Below are positions 1 through 11,259 of a stretch of DNA of 64,000 nt, one piece after another. The stretch's first letter is position 1; each line of letters starts with the position of its first letter. Origin of the DNA: Sycobia sp. Sy_11. Its lineage: Eukaryota > Arthropoda > Insecta > Hymenoptera > Epichrysomallidae. The notes beneath the pieces are model-generated. The model worked only from the letters and a program-made list of their open reading frames with translations. It had not been told where the DNA came from and searched no databases. Location of the stretch: positions 1,996,501 through 2,060,500 of the forward strand of contig JACCIC010000052.1 in assembly GCA_018907035.1 (NCBI GenBank), given 5' to 3'. The position numbers were made by a program, and so were the translations under genes.

Positions 1-150
1 TGCGTCAAATCACGCGGCACCCAAACATCAAGCTTTTTTTGTATCCAGTCTTCTGCAAATGGTTTAAAATGGTTTGGTGATGAACTCTCATCTCCTGGGC
101 GATGTCACGAGATGCCACATGCCGCATACTTAGTATTTCTCTGCAGAGGC
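1..150 (-). mobile_element. mariner transposase fragment
   Basis: The first ~120 bases are close to 7060-7175, which lies inside a recognisable mariner transposase, and they run in the same orientation. This is therefore a second, partial copy of the same mariner family, cut by the window edge. On the minus strand it corresponds to the helix-turn-helix part of the transposase. No open frame of useful length remains, so it is a fossil. Confidence 0.75.
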
Positions 151-392
151 CATATGCAAGATGTGTCAGTTTATGGATTCATACATAGTATTGTTTAAAT
201 AGATATTATTGAACTGTTTAATAAATTAGTGGAATTATACTAGTATATATATATTGTGACGTGCAATGCGTCACTTTATATTTTTTTTCCACCGCGTGCG
301 AAGATTAATTGTATTGTTTTTTATTCTTTCTCCTTCCTGGGGGATAGGTAAGTGTTGGAATTTTTTAATTTTAGCATATAAGTCCTTATAGT

Positions 393-395
<3 letters not shown>

Positions 396-474
<79 letters not shown>
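396..474. repeat. (CT)n microsatellite
   Basis: An uninterrupted CT dinucleotide run of about 79 bases. The arginine-glutamate ORF over it on the minus strand is just translated GA repeat and is not a gene. Confidence 0.97.
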
Positions 475-476
<2 letters not shown>

Positions 477-529
477 CTCTGAATACTAGATATAGAAATG
501 ATTTTTGATTAATTGAAATAAACAATTAG

Positions 530-1370
530 TTATGTCCTTTAGGGAAATGGGATAGTTCGGGGGTATTAATCTTTTTTTTCTTTTTTTTTTTTAAAAAAAA
601 AGTTAAAAATTACTTTCGGAACTGTACAATTCGTTCAGGACTTGAAAATATTCTTGAAATGATGGAGGCCCACAGGGATCGAGATCACTGACTTTTTGGA
701 AGATCGGGACGTTCTGCGACCCCATATATTCAGCCGCAATGCGGAGCAATATATCCATATTTAATAATTCCCTGCCGTTACTGAAAGCTGAGCAGCACCA
801 TCGAGTACCTGATTTAAAACTGCTTGCGAAATATACATTTTTAAAGTTTTATTATATAGAGGAAAAAAAATTATTTCACGTTCAATTTTTATATTCACGT
901 AAATTTGTTAGACTACGCAATAAAATGTAAAAAAATTTTTTTTAAAATCTTATAATTCTATAAAACTACCATCAACTTCAAAATTTATATCTGAAATTTA
1001 TTGATATTGTTACTATGCAAAAATTATTTATCAAACGTAGGCCGAAAAAATACATAAATTAGTTCTAATGTTTGTCTATTATTCTCTTCTAGAGCTATAT
1101 CTAAAAGTTATAAATTTTTTAAAAAATACAATTTTCAAAAAAATTTAAATTGAACAAATTTTTTTGAAAACTTCTTATCACATTGCATTATAACATTAAC
1201 ACCAAATTTCTCTGTTGATATTATCAAGCTAACTTTTTTAATTTTCAAGATAGAAGCAACAAATAATTAATTAAAGCGTGTTTTTTGTTTATTTAAAATT
1301 TGCAATTCATGTTGTATTTTATGTAAAATTATTTATGCAGATCTTGAAAATATAGAAACACAAGTTTAGT
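530..1370. other. AT-rich stretch, no gene seen
   Basis: Long A and T runs with stops in all frames. I see no exon, RNA gene or recognisable repeat. Confidence 0.6.
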
Positions 1371-1665
1371 GCTGTAAGAAATTTGGGTGTCAAATAGCCT
1401 ATCTTTGGCTCTGAGGAGTAGACTGCGATAGCAAAGCGAATATAGTAACTCAACAAGGGCCCGCGCCGTTGGTTCAATCATTGTAAGATTCTACTAATAA
1501 ATCAGAACCACTGTAAAATTATATAGAGCCTATTTATATTATTACAGAGAGGGACTCGCACGGAAGATATTCCCCGTTTTCGCATTCCACCGGCCTACCA
1601 GCTCGAAATACAGTGAAGCCGCTAGTCGCTGCATGACGGGTACCCTGTTTTATTTCAATAATATA
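1370..1665. other. Moderate-GC block of unknown origin
   Basis: This stretch is clearly less AT-rich than its flanks, for example around 1455-1475 and 1555-1640. It holds no long ORF. It may be an old repeat; a weak Pol III B-box-like GGTTCAATC sits near 1472, but I could not assemble a tRNA fold. Confidence 0.3.
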
Positions 1666-1949
1666 AAGTTATGCGATTTAAACTTTTATTTACATGGATT
1701 ATGTTGTACTTATATGGAGGCGTACGAGTAAATAATTATTGCTCGATTTAAATAAATAATCACGCTTAGAAGAGCATCCTCAAGGACAAAATAATAAATT
1801 AGTTATAATTATTATTAGTATTCCTCTTTATCATAATCATCATTATTATTATTTTAATAAACCAATATTATTTATCCACCGTGCGAATGCGTGTTCTCAA
1901 GGTCAAAACCTCGATTAACTAGTATAATTATAATAGTTTCAGGTGATTA

Positions 1950-2113
1950 TTATTATTAGAATTATTATTATTAACTATTAATCATTATCAATTATTATTA
2001 TTATTTATTATTATTATTAACTATTAATAATTATCAACTATTATTATTATTTATTATTATTATTAACTATTAATAATTATCAATTATTATTATTATTTAT
2101 TATTAATATTTTT
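1950..2113. repeat. ATT-rich minisatellite
   Basis: Tandem units of roughly 50-60 bases, each built of (TTA)n runs followed by an ACTATTAATAATTATCAA-like segment, repeated about three times. Confidence 0.85.
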
Positions 2114-2114
2114 C

Positions 2115-2890
2115 GGCGGCTCAATATGAAATTAGTCGAGCGGTGGCGTAAATATCCAATCAACTAATTTTTCGTGTATAAAAAGGCAAGTTTTCCATTA
2201 CAAAAGCAGTGTTCTCTCGGCCTTATGGTTAAAAGAAGCTCCCTAGAGCTATCCCAATTCCAGAGCTGTAGTAATCCTGATCCTATCCAAAAACCTAAAT
2301 AGTAGAGTCGTGATGCTCGTTACGTAGTTCTTTATCAAAGACCAGCAGCTTTATTATTTTTAAGAGACTTGATCCTGGATGCATGGTGCTCCATTAAAGT
2401 CCAACGGTCTCATTCCAAACCCTGAACTGAGTTGTGATCTTAGTTGCACGGTTTCTGAAATATTTGGTGCTTGTGAAAATAACTTGATAGCGTGGTAAGT
2501 GACCAGATGCCGAGGCGTGCTGAGCCGGAGCCACGAAGTAACAAACACCGGGCAACTGCCACATACTCTGATATAGACCATCAGGCTTCGATCATTCCGT
2601 TCATTTATTCTCTAGTCCCCGATCTACGAAATTAATGCGCGAGTAAAATGTAATAGCGCATGAATTAAATTGTATAATTGTGAATAAGTAAAAGCATGCA
2701 TTCTAGTATAAATATATGTAATCTGTGTTTTATTTGTATATATTAATTTAAGATTATACTTTGTTCTATTATTGTAACTAAAAACCGAGTTCGGCTATTT
2801 TACCAGGGAACTCCATATTCTCTTAAACTGGTCCTGGTGCTATCGCCATAGCTATCCCTAGCGGAAGTCGGGAAACATTACATAGTTAAC
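2115..2890 (+). repeat. LTR-like block with TATA box (possible solo LTR)
   Basis: A stretch of higher GC bounded by AT-rich DNA. A strong TATA box (TATAAAAAGG) is at 2177-2186, with a GCAGTG initiator-like site about 30 bases downstream. The short ORFs here carry no known domain. A promoter-like element without a coding region, in a window full of LTR elements, suggests a solo or partial LTR. I could not define matching ends or a target duplication. Confidence 0.3.
2177..2186 (+). promoter_or_regulatory. TATA box of the LTR-like block
   Basis: TATAAAAAGG, followed about 30 bases later by a possible initiator. It is a good match to a Pol II core promoter, but no downstream gene is visible. 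Confidence 0.4.
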
Positions 2891-5800
2891 GTATAAAATA
2901 GATTTTCTCACCTTTAAAATTTCCAATTTTTCTTCTTACCATAAAGTATTTATTTCACTGACTCTTACAAAGTAAAATTCTTAAAAAAAATTGGTTTAAA
3001 TGTCTTAAGACCTATTGAAATAAACTACCTCTATTATAAAATTCTCAAAGTTTTGAAGTTTACATATTTCCCAAAAAAAAATTTTACCTTGAAATATAAC
3101 GTAAAAATAATCTTTACTTTAAAATATTATCAACTAAAAATAATTACTTATTTATAAACTAAAAATAATTATAATGACCTCCTCCTTCCATCCATCATTT
3201 ATAAACAGACTACATATCGTATGTGGCTCTAGTAACGGATTTTTTAAATCATTGCTTATCTTAGTATCAGAGAATGAATTTACGATACTTTTAAGGAAAA
3301 TTACCAATACATTTTTATGTTATTAAAAAAATATATAATTGAAGACTATGTATAAAAATGTTATTACATAAGTAATTTATTTAATTAATATTTTAATGAA
3401 CTATGAAGACACGTAGAAGAAAATTCTTGTAGACATTATTTATAAAATGTTTCTGAAAATTTTTTAAAATAAAAATACAAAAAATAAATAGCTATTATAA
3501 AATATTGAATAATAATACTTTGATATGTCGTGAATTATAGCTTGACAGTATATCGTCGTAAAAATTTTATATATACATACATATTCCTTATATAGTAGAA
3601 CATTATATAGAGTTGAAAATACAGTATAATGATGATACCAATCTAAAAAAACTATGAATTTAGGAGTACTCCGTTGAATGTTTCGAGACAACAAGAATTA
3701 TTTCTATTTTATAATAAATGTGACAATTTTTTAGGGATTAAGTGATTTAAATCTAATTTTAACTTATGCGTAGGATGATCAAAAAGATTTGATAAGAATA
3801 TAAATCTGTAAGTTTCTGAATTGATATATTATTTCAGATGACATCAACGCAATTATTACAGTGCTTAATAACGTATAAAAATTCTATATGTTTATCAGTT
3901 ATTATGTAAGCTAACCAAGCTATAAACATTGTCAGTAACTGACACATGTTAAGATGAAAATAATAGTAAATAAAAATTATTTAAGATAGTGTCAGTTTTT
4001 TATTTATAGGCATCACGTTTCACTCTATAAAAAACCACGTATAAAGTCTTTTGTTTTATCACTTGTCTATTTGTCACTAACCAAATATATTAGCAAAAAT
4101 AATTATCTTACTGAATATCTCTTCCATTCATAAGCTGAACATATCATAATGATCTATAATAGTCAACCATCTAGATCACGAATAACTTACGAAGTTGAAA
4201 ATCTTTTTTTTCTAAATATGTTGTACCTCATTTTTCATACAACAGTAATTTGTTAATTTCTATTATTTTAATAAATACTTTATATTATATCTTCAACCAT
4301 TTTTTCGTTATTTAAATCTTCAAATATTTTTCTGTAACTTCAGTATTCCGATAATTACTTCGTTAAATATATCAAATATTTTTATGGCATATATAAACTA
4401 AGTTGTATCAACCATTTCAAGTTCGCTTAGCTGAAAAATAAAAAATTTGATTATGCTTTAAACTAATAATAAATTAGTAATTTTAAATTAAATCACACGT
4501 CCTCTACCATTTTTTTATTAAGTTATGAGTAGTTCATCTCTATATATAAAACTTTATGTAAGTGAAACTCAGAAAACTGATATTTGTTTTTTTTTTTAAT
4601 TATAAAAAATAAAAGACTGATATTAAATATTCAAAATATATATTAATACATAAGGAATATGAGAAAATTAATATCTTTTCATGGTGCACGCTGGACCACT
4701 AGAACCATAAATAGGCGGTTCTGTTTTATCTTTTATTCTTTACATTATTTTTTAGTCTATAACTCAAGTTTTCGCTTGACGCTAAAAAGTTATAGCAGCT
4801 CAACTTTTTACCATATATTGCAAATTGATCAATTTAAAATTATTAAGATTATTAATATTTTAATTAATAACTCTTTTTTAGTAGTCTAATTCTTTTATTT
4901 ATTCCTGGTGATTATGACTATTTACATTATTTCATTTAAATAATAAACGATAAAAAATAAAGATAAAGTGGTTCTATTTATTGATTTTGATAATATTATA
5001 GCATAAATGCAATATTATTTTTCTATAGCAGAACCACTAACAGTTCAAGCAACCTGCGCTGAATTACAGTCAAAAAGCTCAAATTTGATCATAGACTGAA
5101 AAATGTCCTGGGATTGAATAAAATAAAACAGTCTATTTAGCATTTTAGTGATCGAATATAGGCCATTAAAAAGGAATTTTAAAGATAGTGAACAAATAAA
5201 ATGAAAAAAGGTGTTAAAATGAATTTAAATCACACTAAACACATTCAAATTAAATTTGAATGTTATACTAAAAAACTGAAAGATAACAAATCGAAAGAGA
5301 TTAAACATTTATAGAATTGAAAAATGAGTGTATTATGTCGTATTAAAAAAAGTGAGGAAGATATACAGTTAATATACATACAAAATATCAAAGAAATTCA
5401 TAATACATTTTGTAGTAATTACTGAAAAAAAATTAGTTCCCATAATAACAATGGAATCAAAATCAAAGATAGAATCAAGCCATCTGCCAATAAATGTAGA
5501 TTTAAGAATAGGAAAGCAATGAAGGTCGAAAAGAAATAGGCAACATGAAGAAAAGTGGAAATTTGAAGGATGAACCTTATTATAAAAAAGTTAAGAATTT
5601 AATTAAAATTGGAAAAAGTGAATTTGCAGAAATTTTGTAAAGTTATGTAGCCTTATATAAATATATTTTTTAGTTGATATTGCTATTGAAAAAGTCAATA
5701 ATTTTGTTTCGGAATCTTCTATCTGACTGGTTGGAAATGGAATTTAGGCGGTTTGACAGCGATCACCGCGGAAGTACGGATTCTAGCAGCAGTCTTGCAT

Positions 5801-6325
5801 TAATTGCTACTCGAACTTGTATGTTTTATTTAAATATATTTCTATTGCTTTTAACATATTTCGTTTTTGATTAATTTAACCAGTACCAACAACATCCACT
5901 CCTTTCATTATTCTTACCGATGTAATATCTTTATCTAAGTTTGTTATTGTTCATTATTATTTTATTTATATTTATCAAATTTTTTCATTGTTGGAGATAT
6001 TTTAAATTTACAGAATTCCGATCGCGATTCCGTTCAGGGCAGCAACTACAATCTGTTTGTATCTTCTTTCTAATTGTATCTATTATGTTTATTAAATTAA
6101 AAAATTAAATGTTTAATTATTAGTTTTGTGTGCAAATGTATGAAAGTCAAATATATTATTTGTACATAAACATATTGTTGAAAGTTTAAATTATTTCAAA
6201 ATTTGCAAAGGATAATCGGACAAATTATGTATGCAACTATTTACGATATAGTATGTGTAAGTCTATTATGAAAAATGAAAGATTTCTTGTTCGCGCACTA
6301 CGTTACATAATTAAACAAACTTATT
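2890..6325. other. AT-rich intergenic DNA, no gene seen
   Basis: About 3.4 kb of AT-rich sequence. The short ORFs at 3464-3694, 4659-4889, 5674-5874 and 6253-6480 show low-complexity hydrophobic composition and no family motif. The only local structure noted is a hairpin at 4968-5037. Confidence 0.55.
4968..5037. repeat. Hairpin with GTGGTTCT arms
   Basis: GTGGTTCT at the left end pairs with AGAACCAC at the right end, and an inner ATAATATT pairs with AATATTAT. The total span is about 70 bases. It could be a small MITE remnant; no second copy was recognised. Confidence 0.45.
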
Positions 6326-6327
6326 TA

Positions 6328-7615
6328 TTAGGTTGTCAAATATCTCCCTTCCGCTTTTTTGCTCTTCATTCAATTCTTTATAAAAAGTGTTACAGTGGTC
6401 GGATTAACTTCAAATATGCGCCGTTTTGTTCGATAATCTTTTTCTATCTAGACGGCAACTTCATAATATCCCTCTCGTAGAAACCCCTCTCCTTTTTTGC
6501 AAAAAACTCGAACAGCCACTCTTCACAAGCCTCTTTTGAGTCCAACATTACACCACCAAGGGCGTTCGACATGGACAGGAACAGGTGGTAACCACTTAGC
6601 ACTATGTTCGGGTTCTATGGTGGATGCGATAAAACCTTCCATCCAAACTCCCGTAGCTTCTGACGAGTCATCAACGAAGTGTGTCATCTGGCGTTGTCCT
6701 GGTGGAACACTACATCCCTCCTGTTAGCCAATTGCGGACGCTTCTGGTCGATAGCCTGCTTCAAGCGGTCCAGTTGTTCACAAAGATGGTAGAATTAAGC
6801 GTCTGGCCATATGGGAGCAGCTCATAGTGGACGATTCCCTTCCAATCCCACCAAACACACAGCAAAACCTTCATAGCCGTCAATCCCGGCTTGACCACTG
6901 TTTGGGACGGTCCACCGGCTTTGGACCACGACCGTTATCGCTTGATATTGTCGTATGTGATCCATTTCTCGTCGCCAGTCACCATTTGCTTAAAAAATGG
7001 GTCGAGTTCGTTCCGTTTCAGCAGCACATCGCAGCGTTGATTCGGTCCAGGTTTTTTTGCGTCAAATCATGCCGCACCCAAACATCAAGCTTTTTTTGTA
7101 TCCAGCCTTCTGCAGATGGTTTAAAATGGTTTGGTGATGAACTCTCATCTCTTGGGTGATGTCACGAGCTACCACAAATCGGTCTAACTCGATAAATTCC
7201 ATAATTTGATCGGTATTCGTCGTCACAGGTCTTCCACCGGCTGGCTTATCCATGGAGTCGTTTTCACCAGCTCTGAATCGTCGAAATCATTCCTCTGTGG
7301 TTTGAAGTGATAGCGTGCCATCCCCCAAAACACTATTAATCTCACGGAACGTTTCTTTAGCGGATTTGCCTTTGACGAAGGAAAACTTTAAAATAGCGCG
7401 AATTTCGGCGTTAGTGAACTCCATGTTTACACGTCTATAACTTTTGAACGCAATATCCAAACGTCAAACAAATCATGCATTGCGTCATTTTGTACGTTAT
7501 GTCAAGATCTTTCAAATGATGTATAGTATTGCCAGATACGAGCTCTGTAGCACTTTCTACATAGCCGCGAAATTCATAAGACAAAAAGGCGAAAGGGAGA
7601 TATTTGACAACCTAA
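6328..7615 (-). mobile_element. Degenerate full-length mariner
   Basis: The terminal inverted repeats begin TTAGGTTGTCAAATATCTCC at the left, and the right end at 7615 reads the same on the opposite strand. TA dinucleotides flank both ends. The length, 1288 bp, is typical of Tc1/mariner-group mariners. The transposase runs on the minus strand from 7424. It begins with a mariner-like helix-turn-helix (MEFTNAEIRAILKF) but has stops, including TGA where Trp is expected before FRRFRAG, and frameshifts later. It is non-autonomous now. A fragment of the same family is at 1-150. Confidence 0.9.
6490..7424 (-). pseudogene. Broken mariner transposase
   Basis: The reading starts at the ATG at 7424. 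The N-terminal paired-type HTH region is clear, with the motifs EIRAILKFSFVKGKSAKE and, after an in-frame TGA, FRRFRAGENDS. The readable frame then runs through a second HTH (about 7253-7062) before breaking. Later parts survive only as pieces in different frames, so no continuous catalytic domain is left. The family cuts and pastes DNA at TA sites through a DDD active site; this copy cannot be active as it stands. Confidence 0.85.
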
Positions 7616-8150
7616 TATTAATTGCAGTTCAAAAGATTGAAAATTTTAGTAAATATGAAAAATTGATACATTTCACGTTTATTTACATTACATTTCATCC
7701 CACGGAGTTTCGTGTAGGTAGACCGTAGTTCGCGTATCCTATCCGTGGAAGCAACACCGAACGCGTCCATAAGGTATTGCCTGGTATTGCTTCTATACGT
7801 TTTTCGTGACACTAACTAAGATAAATATCTTCTCTCGCACTGAACCTTGTGTGAGGAAAGTGAGCGTTAGCATCTGACAATAAATACAATAATAATTATT
7901 GTATTTATTAACGCACTAGCATTCCCCGTCTCGGCTTCGCCCGAGAGAATAATTTAACCAATTTCATAAAGAATTCAATAATATCTAAGTAAAAAGTACT
8001 CTTATATATACAAATCTATATTTCTATAAATAATTGACCGTAATTTACCTATCGTCGCTTCTGTATAAAAAGCTGCTTCAATGTAGCGTCCACTTCAAAA
8101 AGTTAATATTTTGCCGACCATTTTATACAATATATATGCATATTAAATAC
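7616..8150. other. Intergenic stretch with a short palindrome
   Basis: No gene is seen. A perfect inverted repeat with 15-base arms (AATAAATACAATAAT) around one central A sits at 7882-7912. A GC-richer patch near 7920-7945 is unexplained. Confidence 0.5.
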
Positions 8151-8160
8151 GGCTTCGATG

Positions 8161-8870
8161 GAGAAAATTGTGCTGTCGAGTTCGAGCGGTAGAAAAAGAT
8201 GTGCAAAGTGTCTCGAGACGACGATTACAGAGAGTATCATGTTCGGACTATAGAAAATGTCTCAGGACGACTACTATAGAGGGTTTTGTGTTGGGGAGGT
8301 AGAATACAATGTCCAGGTATCCCGATACGACTTTTACTGGCAGGGTGAGTGTTCGAATGATAGAATACGAATCTCTTTATAGAAGTCGTACTGACATACC
8401 TGGATTTTATTTCTCACCAACTATACACGAAATTCCCTGTAGAAGTCGTTCAAAAACACTTGGAAATTGCATACTATCATCCGAACCCGAAACGCCCCGT
8501 AGAAGTTGTCCTGACATACCTAAACATCGTTTCCTATCAACTAAACACGATAGTCCCAGTAGAAGTCGGCCCGAGAAAGCTAGCATCGCTTTCTAACGAC
8601 TAAACACAATACTCTTCGTAGAAGTCGTTCCGAAAGACCTAGTTATCGTATTTTACTGTCCCAAAACGAATCTTCCCATAGAAGCTGATTTCCTCATACC
8701 TGGATCTCGTTTTCCATCAACTAAATACAATATTTTCCGTAGAAATCGTCCAGAGACACCTGGACATCGCATTCTATCATCCGAACACACAACTGCGTAT
8801 AGAAATCGTCTTGAGGCAACGGAATATCGTAATCCACCGCCGGTACACGCCAATACAATATTACTCAGTA
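8161..8870. repeat. 60-bp tandem array with internal inversion
   Basis: Units repeat every 60 bases. About three units (8161-8365) run in one direction, and about eight (8366-8870) in the other, so the array changes orientation near 8366. Units share a core like GTAGAAGTCG...CCTGGACATCG. Because 60 is divisible by three, a frame open in one unit stays open across the array. One such frame reads a repeated motif of the form RSxPDIPxHRFLxSxHExP. See the matching array at 57091-57750. Confidence 0.85.
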
Positions 8871-9302
8871 GAAACCGTATTTAAAATATGTATATATAAG
8901 ATGTATAATATAATATACATACAATATATATATATACTTTTTATATTGTCGTTTTTTCAATGAAATACCGTAAATATTTTCGTAGTGATGTTAACTGAAA
9001 TTCAAGCAAAATGTTGGTATTCGCATAGCATATTTTTTAAATAGGCGATGGATATTGCCTTTTTCTGCAGAATTCACGATATATTTTATTTATATTTACA
9101 TAGTTTCGAGGTTGTTGGTAAAGAATCCTATTTTGTCATCATTTCTTTTGTTCGAACTAAAAAAAACACAGTCTCTTGTCACAATTCTGAAGTTAATAGA
9201 ATGTATAAAAATAAAAATAGAATTTGTCGTCACAAACTATATTCAGTATGATTTGGCATACAGAACCATTTTATAAGAGAAGGAGAAAAAAAGACAAAGA
9301 GA

Positions 9303-9309
9303 TAGTTAC

Positions 9310-9384
<75 letters not shown>
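9303..9384. repeat. (GA)n microsatellite
   Basis: A run of GA repeats inside the composite element. The inverted copy carries the matching (CT)n run at 56910-56957, so the tract belongs to the element. Confidence 0.95.
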
Positions 9385-9387
<3 letters not shown>

Positions 9388-9810
9388 CGACGTGAGAGAA
9401 AATAAAATTTACAAAAATTAAAAGATATCCATAAGGTGTGAGAGTAATGTCAGATTAACCTGAAGAACAAAAAAGGTAATGCCGACTAACGTCACACCTT
9501 CTTTAGGATACGAATCCAAAGTTGGATATGAACATTCGTTTGATCTGGCCTGGTATTAATATTTTAAGCGGGCTACTTTGAGTTTATGTTTGTGATTCAA
9601 GACGCCACCTAGTGTCCGCTGGTGGAACTGACTGTTAAAATCAATAATTTAATTTATTGATGAAAGTAAAATGATTTTCAATAAAAAACATAGCCTATGT
9701 CCTTCCCAAAATAATATAGAATCTATATGTTAAATTTCAGAACAATCGGTTCAGCAGTTTTTTCGGTTATCGAGTACAAACAAAAACACGCTTTGTCTTT
9801 ATAAATTAGT

Positions 9811-9891
9811 ATGATATGATATCATATGATATCATATGATATCATATCATATCATATGATATCATATCATATGATATCATATGATATCATA
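9811..9891. repeat. ATGATATC-type microsatellite
   Basis: Short ATGATATC/ATCATATG units alternate directly after the RTE-like tail. The third copy of the tail also ends in ATGATATGATAT repeats (60785-60815). This matches the habit of such tails of ending in a short simple repeat. Confidence 0.85.
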
Positions 9892-9899
9892 CGAAGTAT

Positions 9900-10520
9900 G
9901 ATTTATTAATCAATAATAAATCTAATGATGTATAACTAAACACAAATATTATTAATTATAAAAATTACCATTCTCACCATATTTTATGATATTCCTTTTT
10001 TTAAACATTATATTATAAATCAATTTTTTGATAATTAATTATTAAATATAAAAAAAATATTTCATCTATACTGAAAGAATATAGAGTACGGTAAGTTTGT
10101 CGAGCTGTCCTGGAAAGATACTAGGATCCAAAAGGGTTAATTATAAATTAACCCAATCTGTTTGAGGTATCTTTCACAACCCTGTTAATGTATCTCCAGG
10201 CAAACCGTATAATAATCTTATTCACAGAATCGTATCCATGACATACAAAAAATCCCGTTACATTATTCAGTAAATCGAGAAAACGTATAAATTATTTTAT
10301 CATTTTTTTAACACAAAAATTTTTTGAAGGGCTGTTTTATCAATTTAAAATTAACATTTTTTTTTATAAAGTCATACATATAACATTATACATAAGTAAA
10401 TTTTTTTCTCTCAAATACCCCAATTTTTGCAATATCAAAATCATAATAAATTAATAGCCCTGTCTTAAGAGAGGGTTTTTTAAGTTTTTTAACTTCATGT
10501 ATCGATAAATATTTTCAACT
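9900..10520. other. AT-rich stretch, no gene seen
   Basis: There is no coding or RNA signal apart from generic AT-rich sequence and a slightly GC-richer patch at 10090-10205. Confidence 0.55.
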
Positions 10521-10909
10521 AATAAATATTTTTATCGGTCTTACAGTCTATAATATCATATATTAGCTAAAATAACGACAGCCAGACTGTCCTTGTTTAT
10601 GATCACCCCCGTAGAATCTGAAATAAAACTTATTACTAAATTTAATTAGATTGAAAATTACAACTAATAAATTAAAAAAATAATAAAATAAAAATAAAAA
10701 TAAAAATACAATAATAAGTAAAATAAAAACAAAAAAATAATAAAAGTACTTATTCTATGTTAGTGAAGGACAACCTGACTGCCCTCACCACCTTAAATTT
10801 AGGATCATCTTCTTGTCCGACGTTTCGAACTGCTACGGTTCATCCTCAGGAACTAAACTATTTTAGCTAATATATGATAAAGACCGTAAGACCGATAAAA
10901 ATATTTATT
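10521..10909. mobile_element. Terminal-inverted-repeat element, GGTCTTACAGT family
   Basis: The ends are inverted copies of about 52 bases: AATAAATATTTTTATCGGTC at the left and its complement ending at 10909. The interior holds a CAGCCAGACTGTCC segment and, on the minus strand, CCTGAGGATGAACCG... followed by TTCGAAACGTCGG. The palindrome at 30398-30871 shares the terminal AATAAATATTTTT and GGTCTTACAGT and a similar GACAGTCTGACTGTC centre, so both belong to one family. No transposase is present. Confidence 0.7.
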
Positions 10910-11259
10910 AATTTAATTCAGAACAGTCAACATAAGTACAATTTTTAATTTTAAAATATTTTCAATATCATAGAATAAATAATCTTTTAGGAAATATAAT
11001 AAATGAAACTTGTAATTCTAACATGTTACTCCCATGATCAATTTATAATTGGACCAGGAAATAAGTTTCTATAAAATTATCAGTAATTATAAAATTTTAT
11101 TATTAATTATCAATACTAAGAACTTCCATTATGTATCTTGTATAAGTACTTATACCCCCTCTTCTTTCTCACAGTTTGAAATAATAATAAAATTTATATA
11201 ACCACCACCTTACGATACATATATAACTAATGACCCCTAATTTGATAATACAAACATAC

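Larger units (their letters stand above)
8150..9815 (+). mobile_element. Composite repeat, copy L: 60-bp array, (GA)n, RTE-like tail
   Basis: The order is a 60-bp tandem array (about 8161-8870), an AT-rich linker, a (GA)n tract (9303-9384), then a conserved 3' segment (about 9430-9815). That segment contains the phrases CATAGCCTATGTCCTTC and AACAATCGGTTCAG and ends in TTTATAAATTAGTATGATA. Such tails are typical of RTE-type LINEs and the non-autonomous elements they mobilise in arthropods. An inverted copy with the same order lies at about 56245-57780, and a 5'-truncated copy at about 60520-60800. No reverse transcriptase is present, so it is non-autonomous or a fused array plus tail. Confidence 0.7.

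Noticed and set aside
271..525. 84-residue ORF rich in Arg-Glu on the minus strand
   Set aside because: It is a translation of the (CT)n/(GA)n microsatellite; the flanks are AT-rich and show no domain. The same applies to the Arg-Glu ORFs at 9224-9421 and 15419-15628.
7882..7912. Rho-independent-style terminator or regulatory palindrome
   Set aside because: A perfect AT-only palindrome is expected at some rate in such AT-rich DNA, and bacterial terminator logic does not apply here.
10800..10860. Hammerhead ribozyme in the TIR element
   Set aside because: CGAAAC and GTC-like parts are present, but the conserved CTGATGA core is interrupted (CTGAGGATGA) and I could not draw three proper stems. 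Kept only as a hint of Penelope ancestry.
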